Shown: one piece after another, positions 1 to 7,876 of the stretch
Layout of the letters: the number at the start of each line of letters is the position of its first letter
How positions within the stretch are numbered: position 1 is the stretch's first letter
DNA from: CAZILN01 sp964540005
GTDB taxonomy: Bacteria > Bacteroidota > Bacteroidia > Bacteroidales > SM23-62
Direction of reading: 5' to 3'
Assembly: GCA_964540005.1 (NCBI GenBank)
Contig: CAZILN010000157.1
Span: 1-23,865, forward strand
Length of the DNA: 23,865 nucleotides
Program-made: the position numbers and the translations under genes
The notes under the pieces: generated by a model
Told to the model about the DNA's origin: nothing
What the model saw: the letters and a program-made list of their open reading frames with translations, nothing else
Database searches by the model: none

Positions 1-427
1 CGATTTCGGCTCTTGGTTTCGGATCGATGGAGATAAGTTCAGTGTCGCACCCCTGATCTACTTTCGCCTTATAGCAAACCTTAGTCGAATTTCCGGATCC
101 TATTTCTAAATATTTCTTTGGCCTGAATTCGGATACCATTGTATAAATTCCGATAATATCCAATCCAGGCAGGAATCCATTATTCCACGATGGTGCTGAT
201 GGATTTTCCTCTGAGTCACTTATGTTAATTTCCTGAATTTTTGAAGTATAGAATAATGATTTTTCTAAATAATCAGAGTATAATGCCCTGTTTGAGTTAA
301 TTATATCAAACAGCTTATAATGAGGTGCTTGTCCGTGTCCATAACGTGGCTTTTGAACAACTTTGTATTCAAGAAAGAGGTTCTGATATTTAGGAGAAAT
401 AAATCTGTAAACGTCTTTAATACTCAT
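1..427 (-). CDS. SAM-dependent methyltransferase, C-terminal part cut by the window edge
   Basis: The minus strand is open without a stop from an ATG at 425-427 down to position 1, giving 142 codons of the N-terminal part. Residues about 100-111 read YLEIGSGNSTKV, the glycine-rich SAM-binding motif I of class I methyltransferases. About 20 residues later ISIDPKPRAEI carries the acidic residue expected at the end of strand 2 (motif II). The leader (MSIKDVYRFISP, then a Tyr/His-rich stretch KPRYGHGQAPHY) is typical of small methyltransferases in surface-polysaccharide regions (inference). The substrate cannot be told because the rest lies outside the window. Codons are AT-rich compared with the genes to the right. 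The family call is fairly secure; the exact start and function are not. Confidence 0.8.
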   Translation of the reverse strand, partial: MSIKDVYRFISPKYQNLFLEYKVVQKPRYGHGQAPHYKLFDIINSNRALYSDYLEKSLFYTSKIQEINISDSEENPSAPSWNNGFLPGLDIIGIYTMVSEFRPKKYLEIGSGNSTKVCYKAKVDQGCDTELISIDPKPRAEI

Positions 428-693
428 TTTATATTTATTAATTTTCAGATCTTTTATAGCATACAGGACTTAAAAGTAAATATTTCTATAAAAATATCTG
501 GGCATAATTTATTTCAACCGGCCGGTTTATGGCTACTTCTTAGCTCAATCCATTATTCAGATAAGGCAGTTTAATTTAACATGATTGCTATATTTGTTCT
601 AATCGAACGAATATAAAACAGTATTTAATGAAACTCAGTATAGTTCTTCCTTCCTTTTCTGAAGAATAGAACATTGCATACATATATAATGGG
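428..693. other. AT-rich intergenic region
   Basis: I see no supportable gene here. A plus-strand frame at 320-574 overlaps the methyltransferase antisense and has no protein-like features. A box TATATTTG at 589-596 matches the Bacteroidota -7 consensus TAnnTTTG, but there is no TTG at proper spacing upstream and no intact gene downstream. Base composition is much more AT-rich than the frameshifted remnant that follows, so the junction near 670-694 may mark a deletion or recombination point (inference). Confidence 0.5.
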
Positions 694-1166
694 ATGCTGA
701 GGGAAGCCGAATCCGGACTCAGGCATGAACTGGAACATTATGATGATTCTGTGGCGAGGGACTATCATTTTTTTGAAACATACCTGGACAGGTCATCGGG
801 AGAGTTCAGGGCCAACATTATCAAGAGGGGAGATTTTTTCAGCTGTGAGATTCCCGACACCGGGCAGTATATCCTTTCTTTCTGGTTCAGGGTACCGGGG
901 ATGACCTGTGGCCCCATACAAATTATTTCATCAAGCTGGCGGATACAGCCGGTTCGACCTATTTCTCCCGGCAATCCGATTTTTTCAGGCAGATGGTGCT
1001 GCGTGACGGTGCCTGGGGAATGGTTGAGTTCCCTCTGCTTGTGAAGCAGCCGGTATCGGGCCTGATCCTGAGCTATCATAACAAATACCTGCCACGGGGG
1101 GAGGTGGTCATTGATAATATGCTGGTTCGTCAGGCGGAATCAAAGATAAGAGTGTACGATGGTTAG
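694..1166 (+). pseudogene. Frameshifted C-terminal remnant of a large protein (beta-sandwich-like domain)
   Basis: Frame 1 from 694 reads a convincing protein up to FWFRVPG (codon ending at 900). Frame 3 then continues it as DDLWPHTNYFIKLADTAGS and on to VVIDNMLVRQ, ending at TAG 1164-1166. Joining them needs one missing base, most simply a G lost from the run at 897-900. Together they give about 157 residues with alternating hydrophobic/polar beta-strand character and a closing VVIDNMLV strand, like the C-terminal carbohydrate-binding-type sandwich of larger surface proteins. An in-frame stop at 667-669 and the non-coding AT-rich DNA upstream suggest that the 5' part of the parent gene is gone. 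A sequencing error could explain the frameshift but not the missing N-terminus. I do not recognise the parent family. Confidence 0.6.
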
Positions 1167-1274
1167 AATTACGGAATTAATAACCGTTATCTGTCTCCGC
1201 ATTAACATCATTTTTGAACTTTTCTTTAAGCTCCTGTTCTCCATGATAAAAGGGAGTATTATTCCGGCTCTTAA

Positions 1275-1319
1275 AAAATGTACTATATTCTGGACAAAAA
1301 AGGCCAAAATGTACTATAT
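1275..1319. repeat. Two 14-bp direct repeats (AAAATGTACTATAT), 31 bp apart
   Basis: The identical 14-mer AAAATGTACTATAT occurs at 1275-1288 and 1306-1319. The gap between pseudogene and response regulator (1167-1429) holds no supportable gene. Repeated subterminal sequences of this kind occur at the ends of IS21-like elements, so this may be an IS end remnant. No transposase fragment is recognisable, so that is inference only. The minus strand at about 1186-1340 has a short open frame ending ELKEKFKNDVNAETDNGY, which I cannot place. Confidence 0.55.
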
Positions 1320-1362
1320 ATGATACATTTCCAGGAGTCCTCGAAATACCTTTATTATTGCC

Positions 1363-1427
1363 AACCGATCCGATGAACCGATCCGATGAACCGATCCGAT
1401 GGATCGATCCGATGAACCGATCCGATG
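1363..1427. repeat. 13-bp tandem repeat, five copies
   Basis: The unit AACCGATCCGATG is repeated at 1363, 1376, 1389, 1402 and 1415. Four copies are identical; the fourth begins GATC instead of AACC, creating the palindrome GGATCGATCC at 1401-1410. The array ends two bases before the stop codon (1430-1432) of the minus-strand response regulator. A 13-bp period does not keep a reading frame, so this is not a coding repeat. Confidence 0.9.
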
Positions 1428-1429
1428 GG

Positions 1430-2596
1430 TCACTTACTTATGGGCTGGGCGTAGGCAGTCACATCCTTATCTGTGATCTCTTTATCGCAGAGGATGATCA
1501 GTCGTTCCAGCACATTCCGGAACTCCCGTATGTTGCCGGTCCAGCTCAGCTTCTGGAGCTCGGCAATAGCTTTGGCAGTAATGTTCTTTTTTGCCATACC
1601 GTATTCACCGCAGATCTGTTCATTAAAGTACTCCGCCAGCAGGGGGATGTCTTCCTTTCGTTCGCTCAGGGGCGGAACATGAATGATGATTACCGACAGC
1701 CTGTGGTAGAGATCCTCCCTGAAATTGTGTTCCTGGATCTCTTCCTGAAGATTCTTGTTGGTTGCTGCAATGATCCTGACATCGACCTGAATGTCCTTGT
1801 CGCTGCCCACCCTGGTAATTTTATTCTCCTGGAGGGCACGCAACACTTTCGATTGTGCGGAAAGGCTCATATCTCCTATTTCATCGAGGAAGAGGGTACC
1901 CCCGTTGGCCTGTTCGAACTTACCGATGCGTTGCTTATGGGCTGAGGTAAAGGCTCCTTTCTCATGTCCGAAAAGTTCACTCTCTATCAGCTCCGAAGGT
2001 ATGGCGGCACAGTTTACCTCAACAAAGTGGGCTTCGGCCCGGGTGCTTCCTTCATGTAACCACCTGGCAACCAGCTCTTTGCCCGTCCCGTTTGACCCGG
2101 TGATCAACACCCTGGCATCGGTCCCGGCTACTTTCTCAATCATTTCCTTCACACTGGCAATGGCAGGCGATTCGCCTATCATCTCATGGGTCTTGCTGAC
2201 CTTTCTCTTTAATACCTTGGTTTCGGTGATCAGTGAGCCCTTATCCATGGCGTTACGGATGGTGATCAGCAGGCGGTTCAGATCCAGGGGCTTTTCGATA
2301 AAATCAAAGGCACCTTTTTTAATGGCATCCACAGCCGTATCAATATTGGCATGCCCCGAGATCATGATCAGGGGTATATCCGGTGAAATCGTGAATAAAT
2401 TTTCCATCACTTCCATGCCGTCCATCCCTGGCATTTTAATATCGCACAGGACCACATCGTACTTCCCGGTCCTGAATTTCTCCAGTCCATCCAGCCCGTT
2501 CTCTGCCTGGTCTACTTTATGTTTCTCATATTCAAGCACCTCGGTAAGTGTATTCCGGATGCTCTTTTCATCGTCAATTACCAGTATCTTTGCCAT
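1430..2596 (-). CDS. NtrC-family sigma-54-dependent response regulator without HTH domain
   Basis: A 388-residue cytoplasmic two-component regulator. The receiver domain (1-120) has the acidic pocket D8-D9, phospho-acceptor D52 in VVLCDIKMPGMDG, S80 and K102. The AAA+ sigma-54 activator domain (about 138-370) has Walker A GSNGTGKE (167-174), Walker B GGTLFLDE (232-239), the sensor stretch IIAATN (275-280), arginine-finger segment FREDLYHRL (292-300) and sensor II GNIREFRN. The sigma-54 contact loop, normally GAFTGA, reads GAFTSA (214-219). The protein stops about 20 residues after the AAA+ domain, so the C-terminal Fis-type helix-turn-helix is missing; NtrC proteins usually have 440-480 residues. 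It probably acts on sigma-54 polymerase without specific DNA binding, or through a partner (inference). No cognate kinase lies in the window. The ATG at 2594-2596 begins MAKILVIDDE, the normal receiver start. Confidence 0.93.
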   Translation of the reverse strand: MAKILVIDDEKSIRNTLTEVLEYEKHKVDQAENGLDGLEKFRTGKYDVVLCDIKMPGMDGMEVMENLFTISPDIPLIMISGHANIDTAVDAIKKGAFDFIEKPLDLNRLLITIRNAMDKGSLITETKVLKRKVSKTHEMIGESPAIASVKEMIEKVAGTDARVLITGSNGTGKELVARWLHEGSTRAEAHFVEVNCAAIPSELIESELFGHEKGAFTSAHKQRIGKFEQANGGTLFLDEIGDMSLSAQSKVLRALQENKITRVGSDKDIQVDVRIIAATNKNLQEEIQEHNFREDLYHRLSVIIIHVPPLSERKEDIPLLAEYFNEQICGEYGMAKKNITAKAIAELQKLSWTGNIREFRNVLERLIILCDKEITDKDVTAYAQPISK

Positions 2597-2622
2597 AAAA
2601 TAAGCTATGTGTTAAATAAGGC

Positions 2623-2636
2623 GGCCAAAACTGGCC
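2623..2636. promoter_or_regulatory. Short inverted repeat between divergent genes
   Basis: GGCCA-AAAC-TGGCC is a perfect 5-bp palindrome with a 4-base centre. It lies 27 bp upstream of the response regulator start and 56 bp upstream of the divergent membrane-protein start. It could be a binding site for a dimeric regulator, but it is short enough to be chance. I could not identify a good TAnnTTTG box for either gene in this 95-bp gap. Confidence 0.25.
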
Positions 2637-2691
2637 AGGCTTAAATTGATTAGTAAATTTAGTATTTTAAAATGAATCTGTTGGAAACACA

Positions 2692-4308
2692 ATGAAGGGC
2701 AGGGATCCAATACTCAGGAAGACAAAAAAAGTCTTCTCATCATTCGGATTTTGGTTTTATTTTCTCGTGCTGTTAAATGCATTTCCGGTACTGTATTTTC
2801 ATTACTATCCTACTCTTGACGGTCCCGCCCATCTCTATAATTCAAATCTACTGAAGCAGATTCTTTTTAATGATAATCAACTGATTGATAGTTTTTTCAT
2901 TCTGAACCCTGAACTGGTTCCCAACTGGACAGGATCGGGATTACTCTTATTATTAGCATCAATTTTGCCGGTCACACTTGCTGAAAAAGTATTGCAGCTT
3001 TTACTGGTTACCGGTATCCCGATTGCATTCTATTATTTAATCATTAAAATTAACAGGAAGAATCAGCTCTTGTCGGTTTTTATTTTCCCCTTTTCATACA
3101 GCTACCTTTTTTGTCTTGGTTTCTATAATTTTTGCCTGGGAATACTGGTGTTCCTGATTGCCCTGAACGTGTACTTAAGATTTATGGATAAGATCAGTAT
3201 TAGCAATACACTGGTTCTGCTGCTACTGATCATACTCCTGTTCTTTACGCATATTTTTGTTTTTGCTCTTGCAATAATCAGCCTTTTCGGATATGCCCTG
3301 TTAAAAAACCTTGGAGATTTCCTTACAAAAAGATTGATGATCAGGCGGACTGTTTACCAGATAAGTATTCTGGTCGGAGCATTTCTGCCGGGACTAATTC
3401 TTGGATACAGGTTTTTTTTGGTGCCCGATGCGCAATCCTCACGCATTAGACTGCCATTAGGTGAATTGTTGAAATGGCTTATTGATATCAGGGTTGCAGG
3501 AAATTTTAATTATGGAATTGAATCCAGTTTTCTCCATGTTATTTCCTTGCTGCTTTTATTCTTTTCAGGTGTGTCTGCTATACGATTTTTCAGGAAGAGA
3601 AGGGTGTCTGACAATGCCTCCGGAATATTTCAGTCCACTAATTACATCTGGTTAGTGATAAGCCTGGCGATACTTACTCTGTATTTCATTTTTCCGGATC
3701 AGGGCAGCAGTGGTGGAAGTTATATATTGATGCGCCTGAATTTATTTTTCTTTATATTCCTGGTTTTTTGGTTATCAACCCTGGAGGTGCCCTCCTGGTT
3801 AAATAAGGTGTCATTCCTGCTTGTTATAGTTGTCAACATGCTCTTATTAAACTATCAAAGGCATTTTATTAAAAAACATGAGTCAATGACGAATGAGTTT
3901 GTAATGATATCTGATTACGTAGAAGATAACAGTATTATTTTACCTGTGAGAAATTCTGAGTTCTGGCTGGACATACATTTTTCAAATTACCTGGGTAAAA
4001 GCAAACCGCAGGTAATACTTGAGAATTATGAAGCTACAACGGGATTCTTTCCGCTGGTATGGAACCGCTCAGAAATGCCGATGATTGTTCTGGCGGATAC
4101 CGTCCGCACGGATCTGTGTTTATTTGACAAATTCCCGGATAACAAACCGGATTCAATGGCAATTGATTATGTCCTGATATGGGGTGAAAAGCCGTTGGAT
4201 GAATGTAGAAAGGAGGTTTTGATGCTGGTCTCCCGGAGTTATGATACAGTGTACCATTCAGAGATAAACAATATCACATTGTTTAAAAGACCTACCCCCG
4301 GTACCTGA
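2692..4308 (+). CDS. Polytopic membrane protein, possible GT-C-type glycosyltransferase
   Basis: 538 residues. A basic N-terminus is followed by a first membrane segment at about 20-36. A loop with YYPTLDGPAHLYN (39-50) comes next, then about ten more hydrophobic segments to about residue 386, including LVLLLLIILLFFTHIFVFAL (174-193) and ISLLLLFFSGVSAI (284-297). A polar C-terminal domain of about 150 residues follows. An early extracytoplasmic loop with an acidic motif, a segment RLNLFFFIFLVFWL and a soluble tail recall GT-C enzymes that use lipid-linked sugars, but there is no clear catalytic signature, so this is a topology-based inference. The sequence is AT-rich compared with neighbours and runs against the surrounding minus-strand genes, suggesting an insertion. 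Its last 17 bp overlap the converging ABC permease gene. A second possibility is a membrane protein of unknown function with no transferase activity. Confidence 0.7.
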   Translation: MKGRDPILRKTKKVFSSFGFWFYFLVLLNAFPVLYFHYYPTLDGPAHLYNSNLLKQILFNDNQLIDSFFILNPELVPNWTGSGLLLLLASILPVTLAEKVLQLLLVTGIPIAFYYLIIKINRKNQLLSVFIFPFSYSYLFCLGFYNFCLGILVFLIALNVYLRFMDKISISNTLVLLLLIILLFFTHIFVFALAIISLFGYALLKNLGDFLTKRLMIRRTVYQISILVGAFLPGLILGYRFFLVPDAQSSRIRLPLGELLKWLIDIRVAGNFNYGIESSFLHVISLLLLFFSGVSAIRFFRKRRVSDNASGIFQSTNYIWLVISLAILTLYFIFPDQGSSGGSYILMRLNLFFFIFLVFWLSTLEVPSWLNKVSFLLVIVVNMLLLNYQRHFIKKHESMTNEFVMISDYVEDNSIILPVRNSEFWLDIHFSNYLGKSKPQVILENYEATTGFFPLVWNRSEMPMIVLADTVRTDLCLFDKFPDNKPDSMAIDYVLIWGEKPLDECRKEVLMLVSRSYDTVYHSEINNITLFKRPTPGT

Positions 4309-5668
4309 TCCATTTGATCAGCTCCCGGTAACTGGCTTTCTTCCCGTACATCAGAATGCCGGTGCGGTAGATCTTTCCGGCCATCCAGGTAGTGCCCAGG
4401 AAGGTCAGCACCAGTAATAGCATGGACAATCCGACCTCCCAGACCGGCACTCCGAAAGGTATGCGCGCCATCATAATGACTGGCGAGGTGAAAGGGATCA
4501 TGGAAAACCAGAATGCTACTGTGCTGTCCGGGTTATTTATGGCAGGGAACAATACTATTATGGACAGTATCAGCGGAACCGTAACAGGCAACATGAACTG
4601 CTGGGTATCCGTTTCATTATCAACCGCGGATCCGATCGAAGCAAAAAGGGAAGCATACAGCAGGTAGCCCCCGAGGAAGTAAAACAGGAAGGTTCCCAGC
4701 ATAACCACGAAATCAATGCTCTTCAGGCCTTCGAAGGCAGCCATAAGTTCCTGCATCTCCTGTGATTGTCCCGCCACGGGTGCCTCAAGCTCAGCCTGCC
4801 CCGCAAGGGGTGCCTCAACCGGGACTGCCGACATGATGTCCTGGCTCAGCACCTGCTCGGTGGGGTTCATTGTCAGTTCGGGAAAGAACACTGCTCGGGC
4901 TATGCTTACCAGGATAGCCGTTGATATGATCCAGATAAGAAACTGGGTAAGTCCAACCAGGGCAATACCCACTATTTTTCCCATCATGAGCTGAAAGGGT
5001 CTGACCGATGAGATCACCACCTCCACTATCCTGTTGATCTTTTCTTCTAATACCCCCCGCATAACCTGGGCCCCGAAAATAAAAATAAAAATGTATATCA
5101 TAAAGCCGCCAATATAGCCGACAGCCATGACGATACCCGTACTGCTGACCTTTTCATTTCCGTCATCGCTCAGTTTAATGGTTTTTATGTTGATGTCTGT
5201 TTTTACCGAGCGCAGGATCATATCCAGGTCCTCTATCTCATAGGTTCTCAGCTTTTCCTGCCTGATGTATTCCTCCATGTGGGAACTGATATGCATTTTA
5301 ACATCCAGTCCGGGTTGCTTTTCCGAGTACAGTATGACAGAATTGGGGTCATAGGTGACCACGTGGGAGATATACAGTATCCCAAAATAGCCTGCCTCGG
5401 AATAGGTATCCTTGAGCTGGCTGAGCCGGGTATTTTCCAGGTAATCGAATTTCAGGTATTCGGTTTCCGGGATGATGTTCCTGAACAGTCCGGATGAATC
5501 GACGATGGCAATCCTTTTTACATCTGTGTCCTCTACCTGCGACAGCCAGGCGGGGATGATCATCACTGCTGCAAAGATAAGGGGTCCGAGAATGGACATA
5601 ATGATGAAGGATCGCTTGCGGACCCTTGTAAGGTATTCTCTTTGTATGATCAGTGGTATCTTGCTCAT
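4292..5668 (-). CDS. ABC-2 family transporter permease (NatB/YhaP-like)
   Basis: 458 residues, partner of the ATPase encoded just upstream (3 bp between stop and start). The N-terminus MSKIPLIIQREYLTRVRKRSF followed by a hydrophobic segment (22-42) is typical of NatB-type permeases. A large extracytoplasmic domain (about 45-175) comes next. Membrane segments follow at about 180-200, 230-260, 320-348, 360-376, 385-400 and 411-432, with the cytoplasmic coupling stretch GVLEEKINRIVEVVISSVRP (205-224). The loop between segments contains an imperfect internal duplication, EAPLAGQ (285-291) and EAPVAGQ (295-301). The family includes Na+ exporters and exporters of unknown substrate; the substrate cannot be read from sequence. 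It is probably co-transcribed with grpE-dnaJ-ATPase. Confidence 0.9.
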   Translation of the reverse strand: MSKIPLIIQREYLTRVRKRSFIIMSILGPLIFAAVMIIPAWLSQVEDTDVKRIAIVDSSGLFRNIIPETEYLKFDYLENTRLSQLKDTYSEAGYFGILYISHVVTYDPNSVILYSEKQPGLDVKMHISSHMEEYIRQEKLRTYEIEDLDMILRSVKTDINIKTIKLSDDGNEKVSSTGIVMAVGYIGGFMIYIFIFIFGAQVMRGVLEEKINRIVEVVISSVRPFQLMMGKIVGIALVGLTQFLIWIISTAILVSIARAVFFPELTMNPTEQVLSQDIMSAVPVEAPLAGQAELEAPVAGQSQEMQELMAAFEGLKSIDFVVMLGTFLFYFLGGYLLYASLFASIGSAVDNETDTQQFMLPVTVPLILSIIVLFPAINNPDSTVAFWFSMIPFTSPVIMMARIPFGVPVWEVGLSMLLLVLTFLGTTWMAGKIYRTGILMYGKKASYRELIKWIRYRG

Positions 5669-5671
5669 AGC

Positions 5672-6628
5672 TCAGGCATCATCTTTTTTCAGATTCTCAC
5701 TTACTGCAGCGGGAGTATTATCATTCACCGCACGGATGAATATATCGTTCATACCCGGGATCTCCTCGGTGAATGAACTGATCCTGGCCAAAGGGAGCAG
5801 TACCGACAGCAGGTGGTTACTGTCTGATCCTTCGGTTATCCTGACCCTGATATGCTGGCTTCCATCATAACTTTTGTGGTTGCTTATTTCATACCTGTGG
5901 TCCAGGGCAGCTTCGACAGCACTGAGATCACCCTGAAAACTTATTGAGTAAGTATCTGATCTGTAAGCGTTTCTAACCTGGTTGATCTCACCCTGAAGTA
6001 TGGTCCTGCCCTTGTCGATCAGGGTTATATGATCGCAGAGTTCTTCAACGGAACCCATGTCATGAGTGGAAAAAATGATGGTCGCACCCTGGTCCCTGAG
6101 TTGCAGTACTTCCTTTTTTAAAAGGGCAGTATTGATAGGGTCGAAACCGCTGAAGGGTTCATCAAAGATCATCAGCCTGGGTGAGTGCAGAATGGTTACG
6201 ATGAACTGTATCTTCTGCTGCATGCCTTTGGACAACTCTTCTATCTTTTTGTTCCACCATCCGCTTATCTCGAGTTTTTCAAACCAGAAGTTCAGCCTTT
6301 TGACCGCTTCTTTTTTCGACATGCCTTTCAGGCGGGCCAGGTATACAGCCTGCTCTCCCACCTTCATTTTTTTGTACAATCCGCGTTCTTCGGGGAGATA
6401 CCCGATGTCAGATATATCGCCGGCAGCCAGTGCCCTCCCCTTGAAGAGCATGTTCCCGCTGTCAGGAGCCGTGATCTGGTTGATAATGCGGATCAGGGTG
6501 GTCTTACCGGCGCCGTTTGGTCCGAGCAGTCCGTAAATACTGCCTTCAGGGACTTCAACCGACACCCTGTCAAGGGCAAAGTGATTGTTGAACTGTTTGA
6601 CAATATTTTCAGCCTGGAAAATATACAT
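5672..6628 (-). CDS. ABC transporter ATP-binding protein (NatA/YhaQ-like)
   Basis: 318 residues from the chosen ATG (6626-6628), which starts MYIFQAENIVKQF at the usual family N-terminus. The frame stays open to an in-frame TTG at 6659-6661, and an ATG at 6650-6652 is possible, but those add only non-conserved residues. Walker A is GPNGAGKT (36-43), the Q-loop region is GYLPEERGLY, the signature is LSKGMQQ (132-138), Walker B is LMIFDE (152-157) and the switch His is H189 in FSTHD. A C-terminal DUF4162-type domain follows (about 225-305). It powers the permease encoded 3 bp downstream, as a 2+2 complex at the inner membrane. Placement directly after dnaJ suggests shared transcription with the chaperone genes, though a functional link is only inferred. 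Confidence 0.94.
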   Translation of the reverse strand: MYIFQAENIVKQFNNHFALDRVSVEVPEGSIYGLLGPNGAGKTTLIRIINQITAPDSGNMLFKGRALAAGDISDIGYLPEERGLYKKMKVGEQAVYLARLKGMSKKEAVKRLNFWFEKLEISGWWNKKIEELSKGMQQKIQFIVTILHSPRLMIFDEPFSGFDPINTALLKKEVLQLRDQGATIIFSTHDMGSVEELCDHITLIDKGRTILQGEINQVRNAYRSDTYSISFQGDLSAVEAALDHRYEISNHKSYDGSQHIRVRITEGSDSNHLLSVLLPLARISSFTEEIPGMNDIFIRAVNDNTPAAVSENLKKDDA

Positions 6629-6670
6629 TATATAAAATCGCGGATGCTTCATGCTCCGCAAAGCATTTAT

Positions 6671-7822
6671 TTATTTAAAGTAAGTACGCATCCTTTCGAA
6701 GAAATTTTTCTCTGAACTATCGGGTTTGGGCTGGAAGTTATCATTGTTCTCCAGTTTCTCTATAATATTCTTTTCTTCCTTGCTAAGGGTTTTCGGCATC
6801 CAGACATTGATGCTTACCAGCAGGTCCCCTTTCCCGTAACCGTTAACTTCAGGAAGGCCCTTATTCCTGAGACGGAGAATTTTTCCGGGTTGTGTGCCCG
6901 GATCTATCTTGATCTTCACCTTGCCGTCCACCGTCGGTATTTCAACCTGTGAGCCGAGTACAGCCTGCGGGATGCTTATATGCAGGTTATACAAAAGGTC
7001 ATTTCCGTCCCTGATCAGCTCAGGATGGTCCTGCTCGGCAATGACAACTATCAGGTCGCCATTCACTCCGCCACGCCTGGCAGCATTTCCTTTCCCGCTC
7101 AGGTTCATCTGCATGCCCTCGGCCACACCGACCGGAATACTGATCTTTATCACCTCTTCGGATTTGACTATCCCTTCTCCATAGCAGTCGTTACACTTCT
7201 CTGAGATGCTTTTCCCTTCCCCGCCGCAGGCCGGACATACCGATGTAGTCTGCATCTGTCCCAAAAAAGTACTGGCCACCCTGGTTACCTGTCCCGCACC
7301 GCCGCAGGTAGAACAGGTACTGAAAGCCGAACCGTTTTTTGCACCTGTTCCTTTACAGGTCTTGCATTCTATATACTTGTTTACCTTGATCTTCTTTTCG
7401 ACACCCTTTGCAATATCGCTGAGGTCCAATTTCACTTTTACCCTCAGGTTGCTTCCTTTTCTCCTGCCGGGGGAGGAGCGCCGGCTGCTGCCAAATCCGC
7501 CGAAGCCTCCAAAAGCATCACCGAAAATATCCCCGAAACTGGAGAAGATGTCTTCAATGGTCATGCCTCCGCCACCAAATCCCCCTCCGGCATTACCGGA
7601 GACCCCGGAATGACCGAAACGGTCGTAACGGCCGCGTTTATCATCATTGCTCAGGACCTCGTAAGCCTCGGCAGCTTCCTTGAACTGTTCCTCGGCTTTC
7701 TTATCACCCGGATTCTTATCGGGATGATATTTCAAAGCCTGTTTCCGGTAGGCTTTTTTAATTTCCTCCTGGGAGGCAGACTTGCCTACCTCCAGAATTT
7801 CATAATAATCTCTTTTTGCCAT
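6671..7822 (-). CDS. dnaJ: Chaperone protein DnaJ
   Basis: 383 residues, the usual length for type I DnaJ (Hsp40), which delivers unfolded proteins to DnaK and stimulates its ATPase. The J domain (1-70) has HPD at 33-35. A Gly/Phe-rich linker follows (about 75-125). The zinc-binding domain has all four CxxCxGxG modules: CKTCKGTG, CSTCGGAG, CPACGGEG and CNDCYGEG. The two client-binding beta domains complete the protein. The ATG at 7820-7822 begins MAKRDYYEILEVGKSA. It lies 54 bp downstream of grpE on the same strand. dnaK is not in the window. Confidence 0.98.
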   Translation of the reverse strand: MAKRDYYEILEVGKSASQEEIKKAYRKQALKYHPDKNPGDKKAEEQFKEAAEAYEVLSNDDKRGRYDRFGHSGVSGNAGGGFGGGGMTIEDIFSSFGDIFGDAFGGFGGFGSSRRSSPGRRKGSNLRVKVKLDLSDIAKGVEKKIKVNKYIECKTCKGTGAKNGSAFSTCSTCGGAGQVTRVASTFLGQMQTTSVCPACGGEGKSISEKCNDCYGEGIVKSEEVIKISIPVGVAEGMQMNLSGKGNAARRGGVNGDLIVVIAEQDHPELIRDGNDLLYNLHISIPQAVLGSQVEIPTVDGKVKIKIDPGTQPGKILRLRNKGLPEVNGYGKGDLLVSINVWMPKTLSKEEKNIIEKLENNDNFQPKPDSSEKNFFERMRTYFK

Positions 7823-7876
7823 ACCGCATACTTAAGGAATGCTTCTTATTTTAGGATTACCCGGGAAACATTATTA

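Noticed and set aside
320..574. Plus-strand open frame of 84 codons
   Set aside because: It overlaps the methyltransferase on the opposite strand and AT-rich non-coding DNA; no protein-like features.
1186..1340. Minus-strand frame ending ELKEKFKNDVNAETDNGY as an IS-encoded protein end
   Set aside because: It has no clear start and no family match; too short to call, noted only with the repeats.
1358..1945. Plus-strand open frame of 195 codons
   Set aside because: It is antisense to the response regulator, whose motifs are clear; its N-terminus is only the 13-bp repeat translated.
1791..2603. Plus-strand open frame of 270 codons
   Set aside because: It is antisense to the same regulator, Ser-rich, with no domain; a codon-bias shadow.
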